This document shows, piece by piece, positions 33,100-44,808 of a stretch of 64,000 nt of DNA. Both the position numbers and the translations under genes were made by a program. Within the stretch, counting starts at the first letter, position 1. Each line of letters starts with the position of its first letter. The notes below the pieces were generated by a model, which worked only from the letters and a program-made list of their open reading frames with translations, was not told the origin of the DNA and ran no database searches. The DNA is from Zelopaecilomyces penicillatus (Eukaryota > Ascomycota > Sordariomycetes > Hypocreales > Pseudodiploosporaceae), in the NCBI GenBank assembly GCA_005765155.1, contig VCCP01000003.1:3286001-3350000 (forward strand), given 5' to 3'.

Positions 33100-34751
33100 T
33101 CAAATCGTCCTTTTCTCGGTGATGGATTCACCAAACGGCTTGCCTGTGACAAAGCCATCGCCAGCGCCTTCAAGGTCAAACACCTTGCGACCGCGCAGCC
33201 ATGTCTCCTTGACCCGGCCGGTGAACTCGTGGCCCTGCCAAGGCGAGCATCGGTTCTTCCAGCGCATATCGCCCTGCGTGAAAGTCCAAACCTCCTCATC
33301 GTCGAAGACGCAAATGTCAGCGTCCATGCCAACCTTGAGCGACCCCTTGCGGTGAGACAGACCAACTTGCTCGGCTGTCGCCTGGCAGCAGAGGCGTACC
33401 ATGTCTGTAATCGAGGGCGTCTTTGACGTCGCGGAACGCTGCTTAGAGGCAGAATGGAGGATCGGAAGACCTAGACCGACGGAGGAGATACCACCCCACG
33501 CAGCGAAGAAGTCACCACGCGCAACCGCATCGGTAGGCTCTGCCTGTTTCTCCTTGGGGGTCAGAACATCAATACCGGAATCCAAATGAGGCGGTTCAGG
33601 TCGGCTCAGGCGTTCAGGCAGAAGCTTCAACTGAGGTGTGCACGGTGAGTGATCTGAGACAACTGTCTTAATGCACGAGTCTTCAGCAACTAACTCCTCC
33701 CATAGACCGTCGCGATTCTTGCCCTCTCGAATGGGTGGGCAGCACTTGTGTCGCGTATCTCCTTTCTCAATCTCCTCGGCTGTAAGACCTAGATAATGAA
33801 AGCATGTTTCGGCTGTGATGTTGATGCCCTTGGCACGCGCTGCCTTGAGAATGGGAATGCCTTCAGTGGCGGAGAGATGGACGATATGCAAGTGAAGAGA
33901 TGGAGCAATGTGCGCTTGGGACAGGATTTCTTCGATGGCATATGTCTCGAATGAAGCGGGTCGTGAGTCCAGAAATGTGCTGTAGGCAGTGAGATCACCG
34001 GTGGGTGCCAGCGGAGGCTCTGATGCTTGGACGGCGTCGCCAACGGAGGCGGTGATGGGAGGAATCATCTCGGCATGGAACATGAGAGTGGTAGGCTCGT
34101 CTTTGAGCTCTTCCATGGCAAGCGCAACATCTGAGACAGACACGGCTGGAAACTCGTCGACCTGGACACATTCCATTAGCATGCCTTCTCAAAACCGTGG
34201 CTCATTACCCTTTTTCATTCATGACTTACACCAGACTCGATCAGGAACCCCTTGAATCCGCGGACGCCAGCCTCAACAAGAGGCTTGAGCTCATGAGCGT
34301 TGCCGGGAATCACGCCGCCGTAGAAGCCAACATCAACCCAGCACTGGTCGCGACTAGCCCGAAGCTTTTCCTCAAAACCATTGATAGTGGTCGTAGGCGG
34401 GATAGCGTTCAAGGGCATGTCAATGACAGTGGTAACACCGCCACTGGCCGCCGCACGAGTGCCGGTCCAGAAACCCTCCCACTCGGTGCGTCCAGGCTCG
34501 TTGAGGTGAACATGGGCATCGACCAGGCCTGGCAGCAACAGCTTTGGCGAATAGTCTACATATGTGACGTGCGAGGGGAACGCGTCCTTGGGGAGAATGG
34601 AAGGAACGATTGCGAGAATCTTGCCGGTCTTGGGAGAGATGGAGATGGTGGCAGGCGAGACGACGAGGGAGTTGTCTGGGAGAGGGAGGACGGCACGCGT
34701 GGAGACGAGGACCGTACAAGGACCGGACTCTGCGGTATTGTGGGCAGTCAT
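33100..34751 (-). CDS. DAL1: allantoinase
   Basis: Hydrolyses allantoin to allantoate in purine degradation; a cyclic amidohydrolase with a binuclear metal centre. Exons 34230-34751 and 33100-34161 (68-nt intron, GTAAGT..CAG), 527 aa. Metal-binding DAHVHLNEPGR opens the barrel near residue 80. The Lys in GFKGFLIESG is the one carbamylated in the family. Further ligands are in MFHAEM, HIVHLSA and the SDHSP segment. The C-terminal strand (VWTFTQGDMRWKNRCSPWQG, GRVKETWLRGRKV) is allantoinase-like rather than dihydroorotase-like. I chose the ATG at 34751 because the frame upstream (to 34874) encodes a hydrophobic stretch unlike the family. GATA sites 320-500 bp upstream fit nitrogen-metabolite control by an AreA/NIT2 factor. 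Confidence 0.93.
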
Positions 34752-35069
34752 GGTGGGCGTTGAGGGGCGAGTTGCTCGGGTCACAATATCCCAAAGCACA
34801 CGGATGCACAGCAGCAATAGAGAGAAAGTGTGTTGAGGCTGGTGATGAAGCCAGCTGGTACAGAAGATATACACGATGCTTCTACTAGAACAGAAGAAGG
34901 AAAGAAAAAAAGGAGAGAAGAGTCGAGCCGAATCGATGCAAAAATGGGCCGCCGCGGCCGGAGCCGGCTAGAGGAGGGGTGAGATTGCGGGTTTCGAGCG
35001 GCTCTTTGCCGGGTGGCGGCTTTGCCTGCAATTATTAGCTTGATACTCGTATTATTAGCCTGCGAGGCC

Positions 35070-35251
35070 GATAAGAGATAGAGGGGGTGTGGTCATGGAG
35101 CGGATGGTGGTTGAATTTTAGTCGCGGGGCTGCCGAATTTGGTCTGGATCCCGTCCGTGGAACTCGGCCTGGAATCCCATCCATTATCGATTGTCTAGAG
35201 CCACGATAATCTATTTTCCAAGGTACACCTTTCTCCTTTTCTGCCCTTATC
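35070..35251 (-). promoter_or_regulatory. GATA-factor site cluster upstream of allantoinase
   Basis: GATAAG (35070-35075), GATAG (35077-35081) and, on the other strand, CTTATC (35246-35251). HGATAR pairs within tens of bases are the binding pattern of fungal AreA/NIT2, and allantoin catabolism is a known target class. Confidence 0.45.
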
Positions 35252-35424
35252 AGGCTGTCTGTGTTGATCTCTGTAGCGGAATTGGGGTTTGGCGGGGCAG
35301 TTTAAGTGAAGTGAGGGGTTGCAAGCTTGCAAGGGTTGTTTCTTAAAGTTGACCCATCGTTGGTAGTCTGTTTAACTCCCATGCTAGCTGAGCGAGGAAC
35401 AAAGATCAACAGTAACATCTCTGG

Positions 35425-35449
35425 TTTTTTTTTTTTTTTTTTTTTTTTT
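35425..35449 (+). repeat. poly-T tract (25 T)
   Basis: Homopolymer in the intergenic region, about 680 nt upstream of the allantoinase ATG. Confidence 0.9.
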
Positions 35450-36073
35450 GCTTTCTTTTCGACAATGATCTGCATCGGATGCGGCCGGGCGCCGAAAAGT
35501 AAGGGAAAAGCTTAGGGGGTGGAGGAGAAAAACCTTGCAGGAAGGGGTCCAGGATGCTTGGGCAAAGGAGGAGCAGCCCCAATCAGGTGTCCAAGATGGA
35601 GTTGCCATCGAGTAATAAGTAATTAGGCCAAGCTAAGCTTTGTTAGCTGCCATCAAAATGGGCAGAAATCGAGGGGGTGCTGGGAAAAGCGAAGTTCCTG
35701 TGCAGGAAAAATGCAGAGTACAGTTGGTGACTTCCGGATGTCGGCCAGCGGCGCCACAAATAGAACTCCGCCACCCACTGCATTTGCCACAATTGGGTGT
35801 CAATCATGAACAAGCTTTCTGCATTCTTGGCAATCATCTAGTTCAAGCCAATCTAGATGAAGTACTGTAATTTGGAATAAATGGATGGTTGCAAAAGCAT
35901 CAATTGATTGGTAAACATCAATGGGGATACCATATAATAACAGAGGAGTAAACATAAAAAGACAGCATCGCGTAACATAGCATGACATGAAAACAAAACT
36001 CCAAATACACTCGGCCCTTGCTCTGCAACATCTCGAGTCCTGACATTGCCTCCAACCAAAGTATGATACAGCT

Positions 36074-36709
36074 TCACTTCTTCCTTAGCTTCACTCTCAG
36101 CCGCCCGCCGTTGATCTGATCCCTCGCCAAGTCCATGCTCCCGTCAGCCGCCGGAATCATCTGGTTGCCGCTCCACCGGCCGTTCATGCCCGGGTGTGCA
36201 GGCACCGTCGTGCCCTCATACTCGACATCCAGACCGTTGACTTGGGTGCCACTGCCCTGCTTAATGCAGTCCTTGTAGTAAAAAGTGCCCGTCGGTGCAA
36301 ACACCTGGCCCTCAAATTTTTCGTGCTCGCAGACAATGGAAACCTTGACACCGTTGATCTGGCTGACGCCAGCGCCGGCAAAGTTGCTGTCGTAGGCACC
36401 CACCGTGCGCTGCTGTTGTTGCTGCTGCAGATCCTGCTGCTCGCTGTGATGATGGGAGGAAGCCTGATTGTGCTGATTGAAGTGCTGCATCTGGCCGATG
36501 TGGCCTTCGCTGCTGCCCGCTTGATGTTTTGGAACCAGCGATCTGCTGTCGTTGCAGAGACGGCCGTTGAGCACCTTGTAGTGCGGCCCGTTTTGGATAA
36601 CTGGGCCCTGCGACGACGGGAACGATGACCCAGGGGGCATGTAGGTTTCTCTCACAGCCGGTGAGGCACTGGGGAATTCGGATTTGAAGTGATTGCGGTT
36701 ATATGCCAT
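36074..36709 (-). CDS. hypothetical protein with His/Gln-rich linker
   Basis: Single-exon, 211 aa. The N-terminal half is polar and low-complexity, with HHH and a run of Gln (QQDLQQQQQQ) encoded by CTG/CAG repeats. The C-terminal 110 residues look folded: an INGVKVSIVCEHEKFEG strand pair, GTFYYKDCIKQG, QVNGLDVEYEG and a basic end (GRLRVKLRKK). The repeated -NG- turns (VSQINGVKV, TQVNGLDV, DQINGGRL) suggest a beta-rich repeat fold. No signal peptide. I do not recognise the family; a CVNH-like lectin was considered, but the key pattern is absent. Confidence 0.68.
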   Translation of the reverse strand: MAYNRNHFKSEFPSASPAVRETYMPPGSSFPSSQGPVIQNGPHYKVLNGRLCNDSRSLVPKHQAGSSEGHIGQMQHFNQHNQASSHHHSEQQDLQQQQQQRTVGAYDSNFAGAGVSQINGVKVSIVCEHEKFEGQVFAPTGTFYYKDCIKQGSGTQVNGLDVEYEGTTVPAHPGMNGRWSGNQMIPAADGSMDLARDQINGGRLRVKLRKK

Positions 36710-37736
36710 GGTTCAAGAGTTGTGGAGGCTTGTTTCTGGGCCTCCCGAATGTGTTGCTGGAACAGCGTTGGCATTGGCCTGGCGAAGAGCTGCCAACTGC
36801 TTCTTATGAGCCGCCCTGGCACCTGTCTGTTGTCGGACCTGACTTGGACCTGAATCGGACCTGAGTCGGACTTGTGTTGGTTCGGTCACGGCCATGTGTT
36901 CGTTGCTGTTGGCTTGAGCAGAAGTAGGTAGGTAGGCAGTAGAGAGGCTGGTCAGAGCAAGCACCACCACCAGTAGGGAGCCTCAACCAGCGGCCATCTG
37001 CAGAAAACCCACCGCCTCTGGCCCATTGATCCCGAAGCCTGTTGCTCAATCACAGCTCTGCCCGCTCCCTCTGCCACGGCGCGTAAACGGGACCGAATCA
37101 ATCACTTGCATGCAGTTTGTGTGATGGGAACCAACATCTGTCTACCCGTCTTGTCCATAGCCTATAGGTCCGCGGCTGTGTGACGGGAGACGCATATCGG
37201 AAATCTTATTTTGCTTCTTCCTAAACGCTTTCGGATTCCCCACCAACCCGCTGCCCATCACTTGTCCGGGTCCCCCCCATCCTCCCAAACACGTGGGAAG
37301 CTCTCTGCCTGTAATCTGGCATGAGGCGGAAACAGAGTACCCAGTGACAAAGATATCCTTTCCCTTTGTGTGTGTGTTTGGAAGAGAGCATGGTCCTATT
37401 CTGGCGCGGTGCATTGCAGATGGCTGTCGCGCTTGAACTAGCTGGAAGCGATGCTATTGCGCTCTCGCCCGCAGCAAAGAAACACGGCTCGATGCAATGC
37501 GTCACTAGCTGAGACAGCAAACTGAGACATCGTCAAGGGTCAATGTCCAATCACATTTGGGGGATGTTCTTGGCACAGACACGAAGGGCTTCGAAAGCTC
37601 TGGTATATTCGACAACACGCCTCAACTAGCCAGATGGACTAGAATAGATGAAGGAACGAAAAGAAAAGAAGCATATACATGAAAAGAAAAGCTCTGCTTA
37701 GTAGTTCATTTATCTATACGGCTTGCTTGCCAGCAG
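36710..37736. other. intergenic, 1.0 kb
   Basis: Upstream of the hypothetical gene. Holds an 11-bp tandem repeat. ORFs here are shadows without family signal. Confidence 0.5.
36833..36876. repeat. 11-bp tandem repeat, four units
   Basis: Units close to TCGGACCTGAN in a row (36833, 36844, 36855, 36866), the last one diverged; a weak fifth may follow. Confidence 0.75.
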
Positions 37737-39393
37737 CTATGCTTGTAGGTTCTTGCTCTCTTCTACTAGTGCAGCTTCGACCGCATCCCAAGCAAACTTG
37801 GGAAGTTTCCCGCTGATCCGCCACCCCCCTCGGACATCATCAATCACTCTCACTACTCTTGAATCGACTGTCAGTTGTACTGCTGTCTGTAATTCGATTC
37901 CTTTACCAAAATTGGGCTGCGAAACTCCAATGTTGACATGTGATGTCACTAGGCAGCGCCGTCCAAGTACGCTTGTGCCCGGGACGGTAATCTGGCTCGA
38001 CTGCTGGGCGAAAAAGTCCCTCCATTTGACGATGTGATTGATGTCGCTGAACTCAATGACGGCTTGCCGGCTCATCAAAGCAATCTGTGCTATGGAGTGG
38101 TCCGCCAAGGAGCTCACGCTCATGCTAGGGCTGACGGCAAGAGCTACAACATTTCCAGTAGCATTCGCAGGGAGGGCATCGTGTTTCCCGCGCATGTTTA
38201 CAGCTCGGGAGAGTGTGGCTATTGTTCCGGATGCGTAAGTGGAACATGTAGTCTAGGTAGGAAGGTGAATATTGGTTAGTCCAACGCGCAATGTGCATCT
38301 CCTGGAGAAAGGTTAGGTTTTGCTGACTTACTTTGTAGAACCATGCTGCTATAATGTCATTTCTAGACACCCTCACGCCTTCGCCGAGCTCGATTCTAGC
38401 ACTGGAAACCCACTTCTCCAGAAGGGTTTTGGGTATGTAAGCTGCTCCGAAGGTGACAGGATAGAATTGCCGGTCAAGTATGGCTTGGCCGATGATAAGG
38501 GGTATCTGCCACCAGGATATCGGAGACTAGCCTGCAAGTTCTGTTGTCGTGCTTCCACTTCGAGTGTCTATGAAATCAGCCATGGAATCGTGCTTTGCTT
38601 TTGTCATGCGTTTAATTTCAGGACCCTGCTCTGCGTCGGAGGGCAAATGTGTCTCAATCCCACCCAGCAGCAATTCCCAGTGGGCGATAACGTGCCCCAT
38701 AGCCGTTGCATCCATCACAACATGCCTCCACGCGATGCATATTGCTGTCAGATCCTTTGCTCGAACAATGTGGAGGTGCATGAGTTTTTGGTTTGTCAGT
38801 GCTGTCTCGTCCGCGTCGATGCTGAACTGTGAGAGCGGTCGAATGCATTCGATTGATCTGGGACTATATCTGCGGACACAAGGCATGGATAAGCCTGCCG
38901 GAATATAGGCAGGCAATATCTCGTACAACTCCCGGCCCGGGTCTTCGAATATCGTGACGTCAAAGGGGCTTGTTTCGCTTTCTTCATGTGGTGTTCGTAT
39001 TCCGTAACGTGCCTGGGTCAAAACATGTAAACAGTGAGCCCAGAGCCTGATTGCCATGCCTTGCTTCCACAATGATTGTCTTGAACTTACTTCGCTGTCT
39101 TTTCTAATACATAAGCGGCCACTTAGCCATGGCGCCATTGTCGCAACAGCTTGTTTCAGCGTTGAGCTCAATCGGTCAACTTTCACATCTCCTTTTACCA
39201 CCCAACCTAAGCATGGGTTCTGCTGGCGCAAGAACTGTCATGTATGCTGTCAGTGGCATGATCACTCTCATAATGCCAGTGCAGGTAATTAGAGATAAGT
39301 CACCTTTTCAGAATCCCACTTCGTGAGCCGGTGCACTTTTTCGCTTTTGCGAACAAGCGACGGCCTCTGTTTTGGCTGGCAAGTGGTGGCCAT
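37737..39393 (-). CDS. BAHD-like acyltransferase (PF02458 type), interrupted by in-frame TAG
   Basis: Acyl-CoA dependent acyltransferase related to trichothecene 3-O-acetyltransferase-like enzymes of fungal secondary metabolism. Exons 39304-39393, 39091-39234, 38332-39012 and 37737-38252 all join in frame to 477 codons, the normal family length. The catalytic HxxxD is HVVMD in the WRHVVMDATAMG block. N-terminal VHRLTKWD and the mid-protein LVTSH..NIGVSQPNFGKGIEL region (equivalent to the DFGWG area) are recognisable. At 38527-38529 there is a TAG in the middle of exon 3, after SGSTTTELAG, and the homologous frame continues right after it for 65 codons to the next good splice site. No pair of splice sites removes it in frame. 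So the gene is either freshly inactivated, read through, or carries a base error. Confidence 0.82.
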
Positions 39394-41314
39394 TCTCGAG
39401 GTTAAGATGGGTTTTAGTACAGAGCCAAAGAGGTATTGATTCCTCTTCAATTGCATTTTGGATAGCATTCTGTTGAGAATCTTGTCAAGCTGAGTTCATC
39501 TGGAAAACTCAACCCAACCAACAGAGATGGCAGCGCAGTATCAAGCCCCCCTTCCCCCTTTATATCATCGATTGAACGGTTTAAATATTTATGCGGTCAG
39601 CGCTCATGTCCCCTCGTTTCTAATTACTCGGCTGAGCCCACATCAACCCTGAAGCTCGCTCCATTACCAGCGGGCTGGCGCTTGGGAACAACACCGCCAC
39701 AGCAGACTCAAGGGATGCTGCATCCGGTATTTTGAGACGTAGACAGGTAGTCCTGTAGTAAGGCAGCCACGCTGCTGATGCAAGATGCAAGAATACTAAT
39801 ACTCAAGCGTAGTTCATTCATTCACCGAGATCCAAGAGATCAGGGGGGTAAAGACGAGTCCTGCTATTCGCATATCCATAATCCAATGCTGTGTGCGGCG
39901 GTCCTTGTACCTGCAGAATGATTCAATTTCCACGCCTGCCACCTGATCTAATGCGGAAACCAACTCCCACATGGCTGGACCATCGGGAAAGAGTGGGCAA
40001 CGCCGAAACGCCTCAACCGAATTACCCGTTGGCGAAGGTCTGTGTGTGTCAGGTAGGTGAGATTCCACGATATTGCTTCCTTCCGCATGCGTAAGTGTCC
40101 CCAAAAAAACCCTGTAAAATTCCCTAGCGTAAACCTCATCAGATATTAGCAACCAACCATAACGCTGCAAAAACGCCTGACAAGGATTCAAGAGACTAGT
40201 AAGGGACCTTTAAAGTATATATAAGATCCTATTCTAAGCAGGTATCTTTGATGTTACTTTAATGGGCTATGTACTCTTTCCAAGCAGCTCTAACAGCACT
40301 CAATTTCTTCGGTATTGAAAACAACAACTTCAACAGATAATCTTAGAGCATAGTATTCCAAGCCCTCGTGATAGCTTTAATCAGTGTCTTGCCAATTAGA
40401 CCCGGCTCGTGGTTCTGATTATTTCAACGCTTTATGTGTTCAATTGGCCTGCCAGCTGGCGCAGCTGTTAGTAGGGTACGTACCTCTATAAAAGGTGGGG
40501 CAAGTCACGTTATGGGAATAATTCAGGGCATTGGCTGTATGCATCAAGGTTAGCGGTGTGGAGCTAGTGCTGGAACCAAGGGCTGCACAGGGCATTGAGT
40601 ATGTGAAGAAGAAGAAGAAGAGAAAAGGGCCACTTGGAAGAAACAAGTTGGATGCGTTGACTTGCCACTATGAACAGCACAGAATGGGATACTTTTCAGC
40701 GGCGGTTCCTAGGCAGGTTTGAGAACGGTGACTACACGGCACCCAGGTATCATCAATACTATTCTCAGCACGCAATTTTGAAGATTTTGGTCTTGGCAAT
40801 AATAAAGCAGACCTTCCGGTTCACGCAAGTGTCCATGGAGATTTTTTTGGCCGTTTAATTACGGGCCAGGGGCTTGTATTGGACAACAAACTGGCCATGT
40901 TAGAGATGTCATACGTGGTGATGAGTAAGGTAGTTTAAAGGTGAGATATTTTAAGCCTTCATACAAAACATGAGAATACCCAACATAGCGTTTCAAGGTA
41001 TTCCTTTTATTTACCAGACATGAACTCATGATCCTATTTCGTCCTCCAAAGTCGGAGTAAAAAGAAAGATTCTATAAAATCTAATCATCTCTGTAGATCC
41101 GATTTGTACCGAGCTTTTCATACCTCTTGATCCTGAGATATAATTGCCGATTCATGCAACCCAAGATAACCCATTCGTGCCCTTCTTCAGTACATTAATC
41201 GTACAATTTGTGTATGGTGGGGTGTGTGTTGTGTTGTGTTGCGTTGCGTTGTGTGTGTGTGTGTGTGTGTCTATTTACAGCAAAACTTTTCCAGGTAAAA
41301 AAATACTCTTTTCG
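39394..41314. other. intergenic, 1.9 kb
   Basis: A 125-codon ORF on the minus strand (39814-40191) has no recognisable motif or signal peptide. The rest is AT-rich with a GT-rich microsatellite before the COQ1 3' end. No gene supported. Confidence 0.45.
41221..41270 (+). repeat. GT-rich microsatellite
   Basis: Begins as GTGTT/GCGTT pentamers and ends as a pure (GT)10 run, about 45 bp downstream of the COQ1 stop. Confidence 0.85.
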
Positions 41315-42767
41315 CTACTTTTGCCTCTGGATTGTCTTGTGCGCCATTTCGACAAGACCGTCCTTGGCTTCGCTTTCGGGGAAATCTACAATCGCCGCAA
41401 TAGCTTTTTCAGCATAGCTGTGGGCGAGAGCTCGTGTCTGCTCAATGCCGTCACTTTGAAGGACAAGCTCGCGGGCCTATCATAACAAATAAATAGATTA
41501 GCTTCACACCCACAAAGCAACCAGCGCCGAATTTAATTAGGGAGGCCCATCAATAATCTTTTTATCTTTGACTCACCCTTTGCACATCTCCCTCTCGCTC
41601 AAACTTGCGTCCAACCAGCGCACCGAGCTCTGGCATTTGTTTCCATGCAAAGAGCAGAGGCGCGGTAGCTAGACCAAGCTCCAGATCCGCACCGGCGGGC
41701 TTGCCAAGGTCCTTTCCGCTCCTGGTGTAGTCTAGCATGTCATCGACCAGCTGGAAGGCCAGGCCCAGGTTTCTGCCATAGGAATAGGCGGCGTCCACAG
41801 TTGTGATGTCGGAATTCCCTAGGATTGCAGAGGCTCGGCAGGACTTTGATATGAGACTCGCCGTCTTGAGGTAAGTCTTCTGCAGGTAATAGCTCAGGGT
41901 CTCCTCTGACCACTTGGGGCTGCGTTCGTCGCGTTCTGTGTTCTTCAGCTGCATGAATTCGCCCTCAACCAAGTTGGCGATGACGGTGGCAAGCAGCTCA
42001 ATAACCTCGGGGTTGCGAAGTCTAGCCAGCGCGACAGAGGCACGGCCAAGCAAAAAGTCTCCCGCCAGGACAGCCATCTTATTGCCGAATTCCAGATTGG
42101 CAGATGGTGATCCACGTCTTGAGACTGAATGATCAATGACATCATCATGCAACAGGGATGCAGTGTGTATCAGCTCAGTGATTTCTGCCAACCGCCGCTG
42201 GCTTGGTAGGATATCCAGGCCAGGCTCCGGGACTTCCGGCTCCAGTGCGCTCAAAGGCGTGGCCGACGGGTTCAGGTCAGTTAAAATCTGAATAGGCGAT
42301 ATTGGTGTGTTGATTCCTCTTGCGGTTTCCGGCGTCAGCTGGCGGGTGTCTTTGGGGCAGACGTGGGTGGCTCGAGCCATGAGGAGAACGATGAGAGGCC
42401 TGATGTGCTTGCCCTCGGCCTGGGTATAGTACTTGGCTACTCGATCAAGGGCAGGATGGCCAGAGCCTAGTAATTTTCGAATATTCCCCGTGAGAAACTT
42501 CATCTCCTTGGCCACAGCTCTAAGAGGGTCGATGGCCATTGTATCGTTTACAGCTCGCTTGGCGACATTTCCCACCATATTGGTGGCCACTTGGACTGCG
42601 GCCGCCCATGCTGAATCATGCCTCGGGCTTGTGTGTAAAGCTGCTCTGTGTATCCGGAAAGGTTCAATGACCGCCGCGGGATGTCGGCATATGGCACAGC
42701 TAGGTATCGTGATCCTGGCGACCGCGGCATCGCGCAAGACGGCCGTGGTTTTTGAACGGAGCTTCAT
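41315..42767 (-). CDS. COQ1: polyprenyl diphosphate synthase (ubiquinone side chain)
   Basis: Makes the long isoprenoid chain of ubiquinone in mitochondria by adding isopentenyl diphosphate units. Exons 41577-42767 and 41315-41476, 450 aa. The first 50 residues are rich in Arg, Ala and Thr without acidic residues, a mitochondrial presequence. Both Asp-rich motifs are present: HDDVIDHS (first DDxxD) and VDDMLDYT (second). Other family blocks are GKHIRPLIVLLMA, RRGSPSANLEFGNKMAVLAGDFLL and KPAGADLELGLATAPLLFAW. About 50 residues between GKHIRP and the first Asp motif (the GINTPISPIQ and EPEVPEPGLDI area) form an insertion common to ascomycete enzymes. The chain length of the product cannot be read from sequence. 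Divergent from VMA12. Confidence 0.94.
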
Positions 42768-43377
42768 GTCCGGTTGGCGCCGTGCCCGCTACCGGACGGA
42801 GACGAGAAGTTGTCGTATATCGATCAATTGAAACGTCTAAAATATCCTGTGGTACAGGCTGGTCTGTAGGCAGCTTGCAGAGTCGGGTAGTTCAGTGTAG
42901 AGAGTATGGGGCGATGACAGCTTGGATTTTTAGTTGCGGGATGCAGTTGTCGAAACTTTTGCTCAGCAAAACTGGGAATCAACGGATCAGCCCGGAACCC
43001 ACCCGATGCCCACCCCTGGAACCAAGATCTGCTGCCATTGGCTAGCGATTGGATGCCCTGTAAGCTTCAGGGCATAGAATGACTACAGCGCTAGATAAGC
43101 AGCTGCACCATGACGGCTCAGTGAGGTGCCTATTTGCCTGCGTCCACAGGCGGCTATCACTGTAATAGCACCATTCCATTGGCATGCCATGGACACTTCC
43201 TCCATAGTCTCGATCGATTACGTGCGCCTGTTAGGCTGCGACAATTGTCTCTCCATCATGTAGCACTTTGCATCGGCATATGAATATTATAGAGAAATAT
43301 CTGCAACACAGAGCTGGACCAAAACGTGTTTCCCATTCATGTGAAGCCGCTGCGACCTAGACACAGACACCTCAACC
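42768..43377. promoter_or_regulatory. bidirectional promoter COQ1 / VMA12
   Basis: 610-bp divergent region. Two inverted CCAAT boxes (ATTGG at 43037-43041 and 43048-43052) lie 11 bp apart, a spacing of one helical turn that suits the CCAAT-binding (HAP) complex, a known regulator of respiratory genes. Confidence 0.45.
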
Positions 43378-44294
43378 ATGGTGCTTCTCACCATGACGCC
43401 GTCCATTGTGGACGCATTGCAAGAGTTGTGCAGGCTGAAAGGCGCAAACCAGCTGGACAACGTTGCTTCTCAACCAGAATCCAAGGACCAGCCGTCGCTC
43501 GCCCATCCTTCTGTCGGACTTCCCATTTCCCACGGCCAAATTGTTGACACATGGCGAGCCCTTCAAGCGCTGGAGCAATCCCCAGCTACCTACACACTGG
43601 AGCTGTTGCTGCGAGGCTCCCATATCTACGTCGCGCCTCCTCCACCAAAGCCTGAACCAGTTGGTCTCCCATTCAACAGTCGTATCCAATGAGCAGAAGA
43701 ACCTACAGCTTACCTTTCTTGCAGTCTAACGAGTACAAAGCCTTGATGGCCCGTCTTCGCCGAGAGGAAGACGCTCGATCCTACGAACGCCTAGTGAACC
43801 CCCCCAAGCTCGAGACATTCCGCGATCGCTTCCCAAACGCCACCCATACTTTCGCCGAGGTTAACCGCCCCTCCAAGGCAGCCGACATTGGCGACGATGA
43901 TATCACCTACGATGAGGTCCACCGGCAGGTTATGCTTATCATCAACTTCCTCGTCAGTATTGCTGGTGTTGCGGGCACATTATGGGTAGCAGGCAGGTGG
44001 TGGAGCATAACAGCTCGTTTGTTTCTGACATTAGGTGGGAGTATCCTCGTTGCGGTTGCCGAGGTTGCCGTATACTCCGCCTATATCTGGAGGATGGGTG
44101 AGGCAAAGCAGAAACAAGGTGTTGTGAAGGAGGTAAAAGAAGTGGTTCAGACGTGGGTGGTGGGACAGGACGATGTTAAACAAACACAGGACAAAGATGC
44201 ATCCGTGCTGCTTCCAAGTGCTGGTGAAGATTCAGATACAAGAGTGAGGAAGAGGAACGCAATGTCATCCAAGGATGATTCCATAGTCTCATAG
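43378..44294 (+). CDS. VMA12: V-ATPase assembly factor Vma12 (Vph2/TMEM199 family)
   Basis: ER membrane protein needed to assemble the V0 sector of the vacuolar ATPase. Exons 43378-43659 and 43725-44294, 283 aa. The donor is a weak GTTGGT, but the splice restores the family block KPEP / SNEYKALMARLRREEDARSYERL. Two transmembrane helices follow (about VMLIINFLVSIAGVAGTLWVAG and ARLFLTLGGSILVAVAEVAVYSAY, near residues 180-230), then a charged cytosolic tail. This is the standard Vma12 architecture. A downstream in-frame ATG (MTPSIVDAL) is also possible as start. Confidence 0.88.
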
Positions 44295-44808
44295 TACCTC
44301 TTAATGCGAACTAAAAAATATTCAGACGCAAACATTGTTTTTTAAGCTTAACACTGGTTGATCACTATAGATATGTTCATCTACCTTTGGTAAGTATTTG
44401 CATCTACAATCTAATCATCGACAAGGGCAGACGATTTCACCTGTCTGAAGAATTCCGAGCTAAACTCATACGTGCGCATGTGATGTCGCGTAAAGTAGCA
44501 ACTTAAAAGGTTCTTGAGTCGCGTCGCGGCGCGTTCAGCGCGTGGGGCGAGTCTGGTCATCGCCAATTGGACGTGTTATGCCCTGGGCCAGACCTTCAAC
44601 CCACTCCCTTGGCAGAGATCGCACCTAATGATTTTTAATGATGTCAACGATACTTCTTAATTAATCTCCTGCCGAAATCATTTTTTTGTCCATCTTCCAA
44701 TGTGCATTCTACTGCCACTACCTGAGAGATACAAATACTTGTGCCACTGTGTAATCGCGTGATCGCGTGCCACTTCCCCAACACCAAGCTGGTAGGGAAC
44801 CAGCAAAG
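44295..44808. other. intergenic, 510 bp
   Basis: Promoter of the zinc-finger gene; GCG-rich patch near 44525 (TCGCGGCGCG). No gene. Confidence 0.5.

Larger units (their letters stand above)
34752..36073. other. promoter region of allantoinase and spacer, 1.3 kb
   Basis: Contains GATA motifs and a 25-nt poly-T tract. No gene supported. Confidence 0.5.

Noticed and set aside
36074..36709. CVNH lectin domain
   Set aside because: Beta-rich with repeated NG turns, but the CVNH residue pattern is not there.
38473..38560. Short intron to remove the TAG in the acyltransferase
   Set aside because: The only GT..AG pairs are too short or change frame.
2571..39393. RIP as cause of the two TAG codons and the pseudogene
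   Set aside because: Single CpA to TpA changes only; the tandem repeats themselves are not AT-shifted, so RIP is not supported.
39814..40191. 125-codon ORF on the minus strand
   Set aside because: No motif or start context; left as unknown in the intergenic entry rather than called a gene.
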